The notes: a model not told the origin generated them from the sequence alone. A DNA stretch of 64,000 nucleotides from Candidatus Ozemobacteraceae bacterium (GCA_035373905.1 DAOSOK010000025.1:20253-84252), one strand, 5' to 3'. Shown: positions 45,539 to 53,428, numbered from the stretch's first letter. Numbers and translations are program-made.

Positions 45539-46164
45539 TGCGTCTGACGACCCTCGAAAAAACGACGTTCGGCATGATGGGCGGTATGATCGTCCTCGGC
45601 GTCGTCCTGCTCATGTTCCAGATCGCCCGGGAGCGCAGTGCGAACCTTCATACGCTCGGCGCCATCGACCGTATTTCCCGGCTGACGGAGCGCGAGGTCC
45701 CCGAAAAATCCCAGGAGCACGACGAGCCGGAGGAAGAAGACGGATTCGGCAGTCTTCCGAAGCTCAATCTGAATACCGCGACGCTCGCCCAGCTCGATGC
45801 GCTTCCCGGCATCGGGAAGGCGATGGCCGAGCGCATCATCGACCTGCGCAAAACGAAAAAGGGATTCAAGAGTCTGGCGGAGTTGAAAGAAATCAAGGGC
45901 GTTTCCTCGAAAAAATTCGCCCAACTGAAGCGGGTGCTGACCGTCTCCGCCCCCGGCGCCGGAGAACCGCGCCGGCTGAACCTGAACTTTGCGTCGCTCG
46001 ACGAACTCGAGGCCCTTCCCGGCGTCAGCCCGAAACTCGCCCGGGCCATCTATGACGCGCGGAACGCGATGGGGGGCTTCAAATCCGTCAAAGATCTCGA
46101 AGACATCCCCGGGCTAACCGAGAAGAAATACAAGCTCTTCGAAGCCCTCGTCGAAATCAAGTAA
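45535..46164 (+). CDS. ComEA-like membrane-anchored protein with two HhH modules
   Basis: 209 aa. N-terminal membrane anchor (residues ~12-30), acidic linker (PEEEDG), then two helix-hairpin-helix DNA-binding modules: LNLNTATLAQLDALPGIGK near 75-95 and LNLNFASLDELEALPGV near 145-165. ComEA proteins bind incoming double-stranded DNA in the periplasm and ratchet it; most have one HhH module, here two. ATGA overlap with comEC. Confidence 0.88.
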   Translation: MMRLTTLEKTTFGMMGGMIVLGVVLLMFQIARERSANLHTLGAIDRISRLTEREVPEKSQEHDEPEEEDGFGSLPKLNLNTATLAQLDALPGIGKAMAERIIDLRKTKKGFKSLAELKEIKGVSSKKFAQLKRVLTVSAPGAGEPRRLNLNFASLDELEALPGVSPKLARAIYDARNAMGGFKSVKDLEDIPGLTEKKYKLFEALVEIK

Positions 46165-46176
46165 CCGGAACAGGCC

Positions 46177-47133
46177 ATGACAGACTACGGATTCGAGCAA
46201 ACATCGTTCAAGAGCACCGCCATGAAGGTCTGGTTCGTGATCGTGTTCCTGATCATGGTCTCGGTCTGGGCGATGGTGCTCAGTCCCGACCACGGCGGCA
46301 TCGGTCCGTCCGCCATGAACCCGAAGCTTCGCATCGACTTCGTGAACGTCGGGCAGGGCGATGCGATCCTCGTCAGGACGCCGCGCGGCAGGGTGTATCT
46401 CATCGACGGCGGCATGAACGTCTCATCGACGCAGGCGGTCCGCGAGAACCGCGACCTGATCCAGAACTACCTTCGCACGAAGCGCATCCGGCGTCTTGAC
46501 GGCATCGTCGTCACGCACAACCACAACGACCACCTCGGCGGCATCATTCCGGTGCTCAAGCTGCTCAAGGTCGATCGCATCTGGGACTGCGGCAGCGTTG
46601 CGAACACGCAGACCTACAAAGAATATGCCGAACTATGCGAAAAGAAGCGCATTCCCCGCATGACCGCCAAGGCGGGCGACGTTCTCGACTGGGGTTCCGA
46701 ACTGTTCGTCACGGTCCTTCATCCCGAATCGGTCTCGAAATCGCAGGAATTCTCGGACCAGAACAATATGTCCGTCACCCTGCTCGTGCGTTACGGGAAG
46801 GTAACGACGCTGCTCTGCGGTGACATCGAGATCGCCGCCGAAGAGGAGGTCGCCCGCTACGGCGATGCGATCCGCGCCCAGGTCGTGAAGATTCCTCATC
46901 ACGGCTCCGACACCAGCATCAACAAACGGTTCTGGAACCTCGTCAAACCAGCTCTCGGCATCATCCAAGTCGGCCGCGACAACCCCTTCGGCCACCCGAA
47001 ACTCGAGGCGCTCGACCTGTATCGAAGCATGGGCGTCGACCTGAAACGAACAGACTCGAACGGCACCGTCAGGCTTCTCGTCGGGGGCGAAACCGAACGC
47101 GACTACACGGTCGAGGTTGACCGAAACCTCTAG
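46177..47133 (+). CDS. Stand-alone ComEC-type metallo-beta-lactamase fold hydrolase
   Basis: 318 aa. N-terminal membrane anchor/signal (residues ~15-35), then an intact MBL domain like the ComEC C-terminus: VNVGQGDAILV near 52, LIDGG, TTHNHNDHLGG-type ligand motif (THNHNDHLGG) near 112, LLCGDIE near 212, PHHGSDTS near 236 and GHPKLEAL. It probably acts outside the membrane as a nuclease degrading the non-transported strand, supplying what the ComEC domain has lost; this is inferred from motifs and from its place 12 nt after the ComEA-like gene. Confidence 0.88.
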   Translation: MTDYGFEQTSFKSTAMKVWFVIVFLIMVSVWAMVLSPDHGGIGPSAMNPKLRIDFVNVGQGDAILVRTPRGRVYLIDGGMNVSSTQAVRENRDLIQNYLRTKRIRRLDGIVVTHNHNDHLGGIIPVLKLLKVDRIWDCGSVANTQTYKEYAELCEKKRIPRMTAKAGDVLDWGSELFVTVLHPESVSKSQEFSDQNNMSVTLLVRYGKVTTLLCGDIEIAAEEEVARYGDAIRAQVVKIPHHGSDTSINKRFWNLVKPALGIIQVGRDNPFGHPKLEALDLYRSMGVDLKRTDSNGTVRLLVGGETERDYTVEVDRNL

Positions 47134-47145
47134 CGTCTCTATACT
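47117..47145 (+). promoter_or_regulatory. Sigma70-type promoter TTGACC-17-TATACT
   Basis: -35 at 47117-47122 lies inside the end of the MBL gene; 17-nt spacer; -10 at 47140-47145. Transcription would start near 47152, 41 nt before the DHH gene, giving that operon independent expression. Confidence 0.72.
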
Positions 47146-47192
47146 TATTCAATAATTTTCCCATCCTCACATTTTTTCCCGAAAGGAAAGGT

Positions 47193-48626
47193 ATGGAAGC
47201 AGCCATTCTCAAGAACCTCCCCACCAACGTCGAAGATTATCAGGCTCAGTGGCAGGCACTCAAAGCCGCCGACGCGGGCCTTGCAAAAATTGTCGAGGCC
47301 GTCTCGAAGCCCGAGGGCACGGCCCTGATCTTCAGCCACGACGACCCCGACGGCATCACCAGCGGCCTCATCTTCAAGCGCATGCTCGTGAAAAAAGGCT
47401 GGAAGGCCGAACTGCGCATGCCCGCCGGCTTCCTTCTTCAGCCGCAGCAGTGGGAAGACGCATTCCGCGAGATACCCGACGTAAAAGCCGTCTTCATGCT
47501 CGACAAGGGCACGCTGATGCCGTATTCCGAGTTCGGCAAGAAGGCGCCGCTCTACATCGTCGATCACCACCCGACCCCCAAGGCACCGACCGACTGCGTG
47601 ATGTTCAACCCGAGCCTCGAGAAATACACCCCGTGCTCGACCTCGATCCTCGCGCACGGCATCGCCACCCTGAGCGGCACCCGCGACCAGTTCGACGATT
47701 TCCTGTGCCTCATGGGCCTCAAGGGCGACTGGGCGATCGAGCCCGTCACCGGCGTGCTCGTCGATTTCGCCAAGCCGTTCATCGCCACCTACGGCGTGGC
47801 CTTCAAGAACATGCTGACCCTGCTGCGCGAGCGGCCGACCATGTTCGACGCCTCCCAGCGGGAAAACACCTGCCTGCTCTCCCGCGTGACCGAGTTCGTG
47901 CATGCGACGGGCGGCGGCGGCTTCCAGTATTTCTACAACGACCGGGAAGAAGCGCTCAAAAACGTCGATCACCCCGCGCTCATCGCGAACGCCCTCGAGG
48001 CGCTCGCCCCGCAGGTCGAGGCGCTCACCCGCATTTCGACCCTGCAGAGCTTCGTGCAGATGATTCCGCAGGAGTTCAAACAGCCGCTCGACAAGATCTT
48101 CCGCTACTTCCTGCAGGACTGGGACAGCGCCGACAAGTTGCTCAACTCCTCCGTGCGGGCGCTCAAGCTCGAGAACACCAGCATCTACCTGTTCGTCGGC
48201 GGAAAAGTGCCGCTGCTTCCCATGATCGGCTCGATCAAGCTGTTCGATCTCAAGCAGACGGCCGGCGACAAAGATGCGCAGATCATCATGGTCAGCTCGG
48301 TCTCGCCCGACTACACCCACGTTTCCGTCCGCGGAACCGGCGATCGCGTCCATTCGGGCAAGATCTGCGGCTCGCTGCAGGATGCCCTCCAGGCGAAATA
48401 CGCGAAGTACAAAGACAAGATCAGCGGCGGCGGCCATCCCCGGGCGGCCGAATGCACGGTGCGCACCGCCGACGTCACGTTCTTCAACGTCCTCAGCCTG
48501 CTGATGACGCACCTGAACGAGATGAACGAGATCGACCAGAAGTTCGCCGAAGGCAAGCCCAACAAGGGCCTCGCGAAGCGGGCGAAGGAGCTCGGTCTCG
48601 AATATCTTGCCACGGCCGGCTTCTGA
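47193..48626 (+). CDS. DHH-family phosphoesterase
   Basis: 477 aa, cytoplasmic, RecJ/NrnA superfamily (Mn2+-dependent 5'-3' exonuclease or oligonucleotide/phosphodiester hydrolase). Motif I FSHDDPDGITSG near 48, motif II-like MLDKGT near 105, motif III IVDHHPTP near 124, motif IV GLKGDW near 175, and DHHA1-type GGGHPRAAECTV near 409. The central ~180 residues are not recognised. GGAAAGG before ATG 47193. It shares a transcript with a 139-aa unknown gene and a Clp1-type kinase, suggesting nucleic-acid end processing. Confidence 0.87.
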   Translation: MEAAILKNLPTNVEDYQAQWQALKAADAGLAKIVEAVSKPEGTALIFSHDDPDGITSGLIFKRMLVKKGWKAELRMPAGFLLQPQQWEDAFREIPDVKAVFMLDKGTLMPYSEFGKKAPLYIVDHHPTPKAPTDCVMFNPSLEKYTPCSTSILAHGIATLSGTRDQFDDFLCLMGLKGDWAIEPVTGVLVDFAKPFIATYGVAFKNMLTLLRERPTMFDASQRENTCLLSRVTEFVHATGGGGFQYFYNDREEALKNVDHPALIANALEALAPQVEALTRISTLQSFVQMIPQEFKQPLDKIFRYFLQDWDSADKLLNSSVRALKLENTSIYLFVGGKVPLLPMIGSIKLFDLKQTAGDKDAQIIMVSSVSPDYTHVSVRGTGDRVHSGKICGSLQDALQAKYAKYKDKISGGGHPRAAECTVRTADVTFFNVLSLLMTHLNEMNEIDQKFAEGKPNKGLAKRAKELGLEYLATAGF

Positions 48627-48641
48627 GGCAGTGGCGAACGA

Positions 48642-49061
48642 ATGACATATAAGGAAACCGATTTTCCCGGCCTTCTCCGCTACCTGAAAACCGTCGCGAC
48701 GGAAGAGAGCGACCCGTTTCTGCTCAAACAGGTCGTTCTCCAGCTCGTGAAGCTGTATGACGAGGTTCCGGTGTATCCCGGGATCGTGAACATGTGCCTC
48801 GGCAAGGTTGTGAAGACCGTTCCTGCCGCCGATGTCGAGGTCGGTCAGAAGATCCACGTGAAAAACCGTGAGGACTGCTACACAGGGATCGTCGCCTCGA
48901 AGGATGAGGACGGCGTCACCCTGAAACAGGTCCGTCAGATCGTCACCGAAGACGAGCTCGAGCTCGAGTTCGGCGAGATGGAAAAAGTCTCGGTCATCAA
49001 CGACAGGGCGCTCGAGGAGCTGTGGCCTTCGCTGGTATTCCCGAAAGAGAAAGGTATTTGA
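48642..49061 (+). CDS. Uncharacterised protein between DHH and Clp1-type genes
   Basis: 139 aa, soluble. Helical N-terminus (GLLRYLKTVATEES, LLKQVVLQLVKLYDEV) and a beta-rich middle (GKVVKTVPAADVEVGQKIHVKNRED, YTGIVASKDEDGVTLKQ) resembling a small KOW/SH3-like barrel; acidic C-terminus. I do not recognise a family. Its TGA overlaps the ATG of the kinase gene by 1 nt, so it is tightly coupled and may be a partner or nucleic-acid adaptor. Confidence 0.7.
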   Translation: MTYKETDFPGLLRYLKTVATEESDPFLLKQVVLQLVKLYDEVPVYPGIVNMCLGKVVKTVPAADVEVGQKIHVKNREDCYTGIVASKDEDGVTLKQVRQIVTEDELELEFGEMEKVSVINDRALEELWPSLVFPKEKGI

Positions 49062-50314
49062 TGAACTATACGATCGAACGGGATGAAAACCACCTGCTGG
49101 TCGGGCCGGCGAAGTTCACGGTCGTCTCGGGAGCCGTCGAGGTCATCGCGGCCAAACTCGGGGCCGGGAAAAGCCTGACGGTGCCGGTCGGGAAGCGCGT
49201 TCCCATTCTCGGTCTCGAGAAATCGCAGCTCGAGATCGAGGCGGGCCCTGACGCCGTCACGAAGATGGAAGCCGGCTCCATTCCCGCGGAATGGGACAAG
49301 CTCGCGGAAGAGATCGCGGCGGAGCACAAGGCCGGCCTGCTCTACACGGTGATGGTTCTCGGCGAGGTCGACACCGGGAAAACCTTCTTCAGCACGTATC
49401 TGGCGAACCGCCTGATCGGCAAGCTGGGCCGCACCGCGATTCTCGACTGCGACACCGGCCAGTCCGACATCGGCCCCTGCGGCTCGTTCGGCATGCTGGT
49501 GATGAAAGAGCCCTGCGTCTTCCTGACCGAGGAGCCGCCGACGCACCTCTACATGCTCGGCGCCCACTCGCCGAACCTGCACCTCGTTCCCGCGCTGACG
49601 GGCCTCGCGGCCATGATGAAGAAGGCGCGGCAGGAAGCGGACGCGCTGATCATCGACACCACCGGCTGGGTGCAGGGCGACGGCGGGCGGGCCCTCAAGA
49701 AGGCCAAGCTCGACATCGTCGAGCCGGAAAAGGTCGTGCTGATGCAGCGCGGCACCGAGCTCGAGCACCTGGTGAAGCACCTGCCGCCCGAGCGGATCGT
49801 GCGCCTGCCCGTATCGAAGAAGGCGTCGTCGACCTCGCAGATGGAACGCAAGCACCTCCGCGAACTGGTGAACGTCAAATACTTCAAGGACGCCCGGGTC
49901 TTCGAAATACCGTTCCGCCAGGTCATCACCGACCGCTGCTTCTTCATGAGCGGCACGAAGATGGAGCTCGAAGGCACCTTCTGGGCCGAAAAGCTCTCGG
50001 GGTGGGAGGGCACCTTCGTCGTGACCTCGGGCCCGCTCATGGTCGAAATGACCAAGAAGTGGCCCAAAGACCTCGGCATGGTGCGAAACTTCATCTCAGG
50101 GGAAGAGAAAGGCCTGATGATCGCCCTTCTCGACGCGAACCAGGACGTCCTCGCCATCGGACGCCTCGAGACGATCGACTTCCTGAACAACGCCTTCCGC
50201 ATCCGCGCCCCCTTCAAGGGCGACACCGGCAGGATCCGCTGCATCCAGATGGGTTCCCTGAAAATCACCGAAAAAGGGGAAGAAGCCGGCTTCCTTGAAC
50301 CCGGCTCCCTCTGA
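49061..50314 (+). CDS. Clp1/Grc3-type polynucleotide 5'-kinase-like protein
   Basis: 417 aa. Domain order matches Clp1/Grc3: N-terminal beta-sandwich (residues ~1-90), central P-loop domain with Walker A GEVDTGKT at 101-108, LDCDTGQSDIGPCG near 127-140 (Clp1-type DxDxGQ), IDTTGWV near 205, and a C-terminal beta domain (~300-417). In archaea and eukaryotes these enzymes phosphorylate 5'-OH RNA or DNA ends; bacterial members are little studied. ATG 49061 with GAGAAAGG upstream. Last gene of the DHH operon, followed by a terminator. Confidence 0.85.
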   Translation: MNYTIERDENHLLVGPAKFTVVSGAVEVIAAKLGAGKSLTVPVGKRVPILGLEKSQLEIEAGPDAVTKMEAGSIPAEWDKLAEEIAAEHKAGLLYTVMVLGEVDTGKTFFSTYLANRLIGKLGRTAILDCDTGQSDIGPCGSFGMLVMKEPCVFLTEEPPTHLYMLGAHSPNLHLVPALTGLAAMMKKARQEADALIIDTTGWVQGDGGRALKKAKLDIVEPEKVVLMQRGTELEHLVKHLPPERIVRLPVSKKASSTSQMERKHLRELVNVKYFKDARVFEIPFRQVITDRCFFMSGTKMELEGTFWAEKLSGWEGTFVVTSGPLMVEMTKKWPKDLGMVRNFISGEEKGLMIALLDANQDVLAIGRLETIDFLNNAFRIRAPFKGDTGRIRCIQMGSLKITEKGEEAGFLEPGSL

Positions 50315-50338
50315 TCTATTTTGTAACAATCTCTATAC

Positions 50339-50368
50339 AACCGGCCCCGGTGTCATCCGGGGCCGGTT
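50339..50368 (+). terminator. Terminator hairpin after the Clp1-type gene
   Basis: AACCGGCCCCGG-TGTCAT-CCGGGGCCGGTT, perfect 12-bp stem, 24 nt after the stop codon; only a short T-run follows. Confidence 0.75.
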
Positions 50369-50386
50369 TGCAATTTCGCGATGTCA

Positions 50387-50407
50387 GGGCGAATTTCAAA
50401 TCCGCCC
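50387..50407. repeat. Degenerate member of the GGGCGGATTT palindrome family
   Basis: GGGCGAATTT-C-AAATCCGCCC with one mismatch in the arms, followed by CTCC. Located between two terminators in the convergent intergenic region. Confidence 0.5.
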
Positions 50408-50467
50408 CTCCGGGGGCATCGAAATGTTCATGAAAATGCAGAACCAATCGGAATAAATCGTTCCGTA

Positions 50468-50507
50468 TACAAAACACCGCCGAGTCGGAACCCGGCGGTG
50501 TTTTGTA
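50468..50507. terminator. Strong intrinsic terminator for the subtilase gene
   Basis: TACAAAACACCGCCG / CGGCGGTGTTTTGTA form a 15-bp stem with a 10-nt loop, 12 nt after the subtilase stop on the minus strand. The A/T flanks let it work in both directions. Confidence 0.9.
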
Positions 50508-50519
50508 TCCTATGATCTT

Positions 50520-52031
50520 TTATTTCTGGAGGGTTTCGGCCTGGCGGAGCGCGGAGGCTTCGCGGAGGAGCTTCATGCCGGCCTGGCTTCCGCTGTTCTC
50601 GACGGCGATCGAGAGGGCGCGGAACTCGCCATCGTCGAGGCCCTGGCAGCGCAGGACGAGCGAGCGGGCGAGGGGAGCAGCGAGCGGGGAGACCTGCTGG
50701 ACGCCGACGAGGGCGACTTCGGCGGAGAGAGCGCGGTCGTAGGCGGCGAAGGCGGCTTCCAGCGAGGAGGTCTCGAGGACCTTCTTGATGCACTCGACGG
50801 CGTCGAAGCGGCCGGAGCCGAACTTGTTGTCCTTGCCGGCGGTGCCGAGGTCGATCGAGGTGGATTCGGCCAGGCTGCGGACCTGCTCGATGGTGAGCTT
50901 CGGGTTCGCCTGGAGCATCAGGGCGACGAGGCCGGCGACGTGCGGGCAGGCCATCGAGGTGCCCATGTTGGAGACGGTGCCGTTGCTGGTGTTGCAGGAG
51001 ATGACGCCGTAGCCGGGGGCGGCGATGTCGGGCTTCACGAGGGTCTGGCCGTCCCAGACGACCGGGCCGACGCTGCTGAAGTAGGCGATCGTGTCATCCT
51101 TCTTGGTGGCGGCGACGGCCCACGAGTGCGGGAACCCGCCAGGCGTGCCGACCTTGCCGGAGGGGCCGTTGTTGCCGGCGGCGAACACCGGAACCATGCC
51201 GGCCGTCACCCAGGCGTTCACCGCATCCCAGAAGACGCGGTCGGTCGAGTCGTCGGAACCCCAGGAGTTGCTGACCAGCAGGGGCGCGTCGTTGGTTTCG
51301 GGGTTGCCGTCGGGATCCATGACCCACTGCATGGCTTGCAGCAGCCAGGCGTCTTCGGCGCCGCCCTGTTTGTCGAACACCTTGGCGACGATGAGGCGGG
51401 CGCCCGGAGCGACGCCGAGGCCGTTGCCGCCCGCGATGGTGCCGGCGGTGTGCGAACCGTGACCCTGGTCGTCATAGGCTTCGGGCTTGGCGGCAGGGGT
51501 GAAATCCTTGAACGCGATGACCTTGCCCTTCAGAGCAGGGTGCGCGGCGGCGGCGCCGGTGTCGAGGTGGCCGACGACGATGCCGGAACCGTCGATGTTG
51601 TAGTCCTTCCAGACTTCGGGAGCGCGGACTTTCACGATATTCCAGACGGGGGCCGCATCCTCGCGAATGACGCGCGTCGCGGGCCGAGGATCGATCCATT
51701 TCTTGTACTCGACCGGCTTCACGAAAGCGACGTTGCCGAGGCTCTTGATGGTTTCGAGCTCGGATTTCGAGGCTTTGACGACGGCGCCGTTCACGTTCCA
51801 GAGAGGCGTGATCGAGTCGCCCTTCTTGGCGATCTTCTGCTGGAGCAGATCGATGTTCGATTTGTTGGCTTTCTGAAGCCCGCGCACGACCTGCGCGTGA
51901 CTGCCGCTCTGAACGGCCTTCGTCGACTTGAACAGCACCAGATACTTGCCCGGAACGACGTCCGCGAACGCCGTTCCGCCGGCGACGAACGTCGCAAGGG
52001 CGATGGCCAGAGAGCTGAGAACCTTCTTCAT
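50520..52031 (-). CDS. Secreted subtilisin-like serine protease (S8)
   Basis: 503 aa, exported. Signal peptide KKVLSSLAIALATFVAGGTAFA, I9-like propeptide (~25-110), then the catalytic domain with Asp157 (HLDTG), His191 (GHGSH), oxyanion Asn287 (AAGNNG) and Ser359 (GTSMACPH). A ~90-residue helical C-terminal extension follows (~410-503), partly Ala/Leu-rich. ATG 52031 has AAGGAG 8 nt upstream; the GTG at 52040 overlaps that site and is rejected. Likely an extracellular protease releasing peptides for the transporters in this window. Monocistronic. Confidence 0.95.
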   Translation of the reverse strand: MKKVLSSLAIALATFVAGGTAFADVVPGKYLVLFKSTKAVQSGSHAQVVRGLQKANKSNIDLLQQKIAKKGDSITPLWNVNGAVVKASKSELETIKSLGNVAFVKPVEYKKWIDPRPATRVIREDAAPVWNIVKVRAPEVWKDYNIDGSGIVVGHLDTGAAAAHPALKGKVIAFKDFTPAAKPEAYDDQGHGSHTAGTIAGGNGLGVAPGARLIVAKVFDKQGGAEDAWLLQAMQWVMDPDGNPETNDAPLLVSNSWGSDDSTDRVFWDAVNAWVTAGMVPVFAAGNNGPSGKVGTPGGFPHSWAVAATKKDDTIAYFSSVGPVVWDGQTLVKPDIAAPGYGVISCNTSNGTVSNMGTSMACPHVAGLVALMLQANPKLTIEQVRSLAESTSIDLGTAGKDNKFGSGRFDAVECIKKVLETSSLEAAFAAYDRALSAEVALVGVQQVSPLAAPLARSLVLRCQGLDDGEFRALSIAVENSGSQAGMKLLREASALRQAETLQK

Positions 52032-52134
52032 CTTGTACACTCCTTACTCAATTCTCATAAGAACTTCCTCAATGGTAGCACCACCGGGGAGAAGTCAACA
52101 AGGGGAAAAATCTCCAGTATCAAAATCAAAAAGC

Positions 52135-52154
52135 GGGCGGATCACGATCCGCCC
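52135..52154. repeat. GGGCGGAT palindrome
   Basis: GGGCGGAT-CACG-ATCCGCCC followed by CCTACGA. Same CCGCCCCTAC edge as other members of the palindrome family. Confidence 0.6.
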
Positions 52155-52186
52155 CTACGACAGTTGGTTTTGCAAATGGGATGTCT

Positions 52187-52206
52187 GGGCGCATCGCGAT
52201 GCGCCC
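52187..52206. repeat. GGGCGCATCG perfect palindrome
   Basis: 20-bp perfect palindrome GGGCGCATCGCGATGCGCCC, 33 bp from the previous one; a tandem partner of the same type with altered core, upstream of the DUF445 gene. Confidence 0.6.
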
Positions 52207-52274
52207 GGATCGCACCGGCGTATCTTATATCCGCCATTTGGAATGATGTCGAACGGGTTCAAATGCGGTATACT

Positions 52275-53066
52275 ATGGCCGTGAAATTCGTCGGATTGGT
52301 TGTCTTCGCGGTTCTGCACGGGTATTTCGCCGCCTGGCTGGCGGTCTGGATGCTGTTTTATCCCCGCGAACCCCGCTATCTGGGAAAGTGGCGCCTGCCG
52401 TTCACTCCCGGCCTTCTGCCGTCCTCGCGCAAGACGCTCGAGATCGCGATCGCCGAAGCCGTTTCCACCCAGCTTCTCCGGCCGGAGATTCTCGAGGAAT
52501 CGGCGATCAGGCAGGGATTGCCGCGCCTTATCCGGTCGGCGCTTCCCGAGCATCTCGACGACCTTTCCAACGACACGGAGTTCCAGGAAATGCTGTCGCA
52601 GGGCGTCGCGCAGGCGGTGAAGGAGTATCTGCGGTCGAAGAGCGGGTTGAAATCAGAGCTCAGGAACAATGCCATGGTTCCGTTCGGAAAAGTGGCGGGA
52701 GTCACCCTCGACGGCATTCTTTCGGCGCTCTGGACGCATCTCGAGGCGACGGTCGACCGGTTGTGCCGCTCGAACCGGTTCCGCGATGCCATGAAAGAGT
52801 CTGTCCGCAAGCTTTCCACCGAACTGAAGACCGACGGAACGCCGGTGGCCGTGAAAGTCGAGACGATGGCCGGCCGGATGCTGGGCGCAGCCATGAATTC
52901 CCTCGACGTCCGGGCGATCGTCATCGAACGGCTGGGCTCTCTTTCGAACGAGGAGATCGAGAAACTTGTACACCTCACGGCCGGCAGGCATCTTCAGTCG
53001 ATCAAGAACGTCGCGGCCGTGATCGGCGTGCTCTTCGGACTGCTCTCTGCGCTTCTATTCGGATGA
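52275..53066 (+). CDS. DUF445-family membrane protein
   Basis: 263 aa. N-terminal membrane helix (KFVGLVVFAVLHGYFAAWLAVWML), then the DUF445 hallmark KWRLPFTPGLLPSSRKTLEIAIAEAV near 42-67, long helical cytoplasmic or periplasmic region, and a C-terminal membrane helix (~243-262). The family is of unknown function. No ribosome site: TATACT at 52269-52274 abuts the ATG, so transcription may begin at the in-frame GTG 52281 and give a leaderless mRNA. ATG 52263 is a further alternative. Confidence 0.82.
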   Translation: MAVKFVGLVVFAVLHGYFAAWLAVWMLFYPREPRYLGKWRLPFTPGLLPSSRKTLEIAIAEAVSTQLLRPEILEESAIRQGLPRLIRSALPEHLDDLSNDTEFQEMLSQGVAQAVKEYLRSKSGLKSELRNNAMVPFGKVAGVTLDGILSALWTHLEATVDRLCRSNRFRDAMKESVRKLSTELKTDGTPVAVKVETMAGRMLGAAMNSLDVRAIVIERLGSLSNEEIEKLVHLTAGRHLQSIKNVAAVIGVLFGLLSALLFG

Positions 53067-53071
53067 TTTTC

Positions 53072-53090
53072 GCGCAAAAAATTTTTGCGC
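53072..53090. repeat. A/T-cored palindrome after the DUF445 gene
   Basis: GCGCAAAAA-A-TTTTTGCGC, 5 nt after the stop codon. It can act as a short terminator (T5 run) and also begins a nested inverted-repeat region upstream of nrdD. Confidence 0.55.
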
Positions 53091-53174
53091 AAGGGCACAG
53101 GCCGATCGGCATCTTCTACAATCCCCAAACCCGCATGGGATGCACATAAAAAAAGTTCCCCCCCCCCCTTGCGC
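53087..53174. other. Inverted repeat with C11 tract upstream of nrdD
   Basis: GCGCAAGGG (53087-53095) is repeated in inverse at 53166-53174 (CCCTTGCGC). Between them lie A7 and an uninterrupted run of 11 C (53158-53168) directly before the presumed -35 box. Such homopolymers are slippage-prone. Confidence 0.5.
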
Positions 53175-53198
53175 GAACCCCGTCGGTCGTGGTGTAAT
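53169..53198 (+). promoter_or_regulatory. Putative nrdD promoter TTGCGC-18-TGTAAT
   Basis: -35 at 53169-53174 and -10 at 53193-53198 with 18-nt spacing; leader of ~225 nt before nrdD. I find neither an NrdR-box pair nor a B12-riboswitch core in the leader. Confidence 0.45.
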
Positions 53199-53428
53199 CT
53201 TATCCGGTTCGGTCGTCCGGTTCAAAAGACACCGGGCCGCAAATTCCCTCGAAACAAGCACCAGGCGGCTTTTTGCTTCAGATGCAAAGATCACCGTCAA
53301 GGCTCTTTCTGTCTCTGAAACAGGATCACCCAGTGCACAGTTCGGTGGAAAAATCATCAGAAACCTGACAACGCGTCGGTTGTGACCGGCGACAGACATT
53401 ACCGTTACAGGATCGGGAGCGAGGCAGC

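Noticed and set aside
50940..52274. Long N-terminal extension of the DUF445 frame
   Set aside because: Antisense to the subtilase; the DUF445 protein has a natural N-terminal membrane helix near 52275.
53199..53428. Search for a B12 riboswitch or NrdR boxes before nrdD
   Set aside because: No GCCACTG core, B12 box or paired 16-bp NrdR-type palindromes found.
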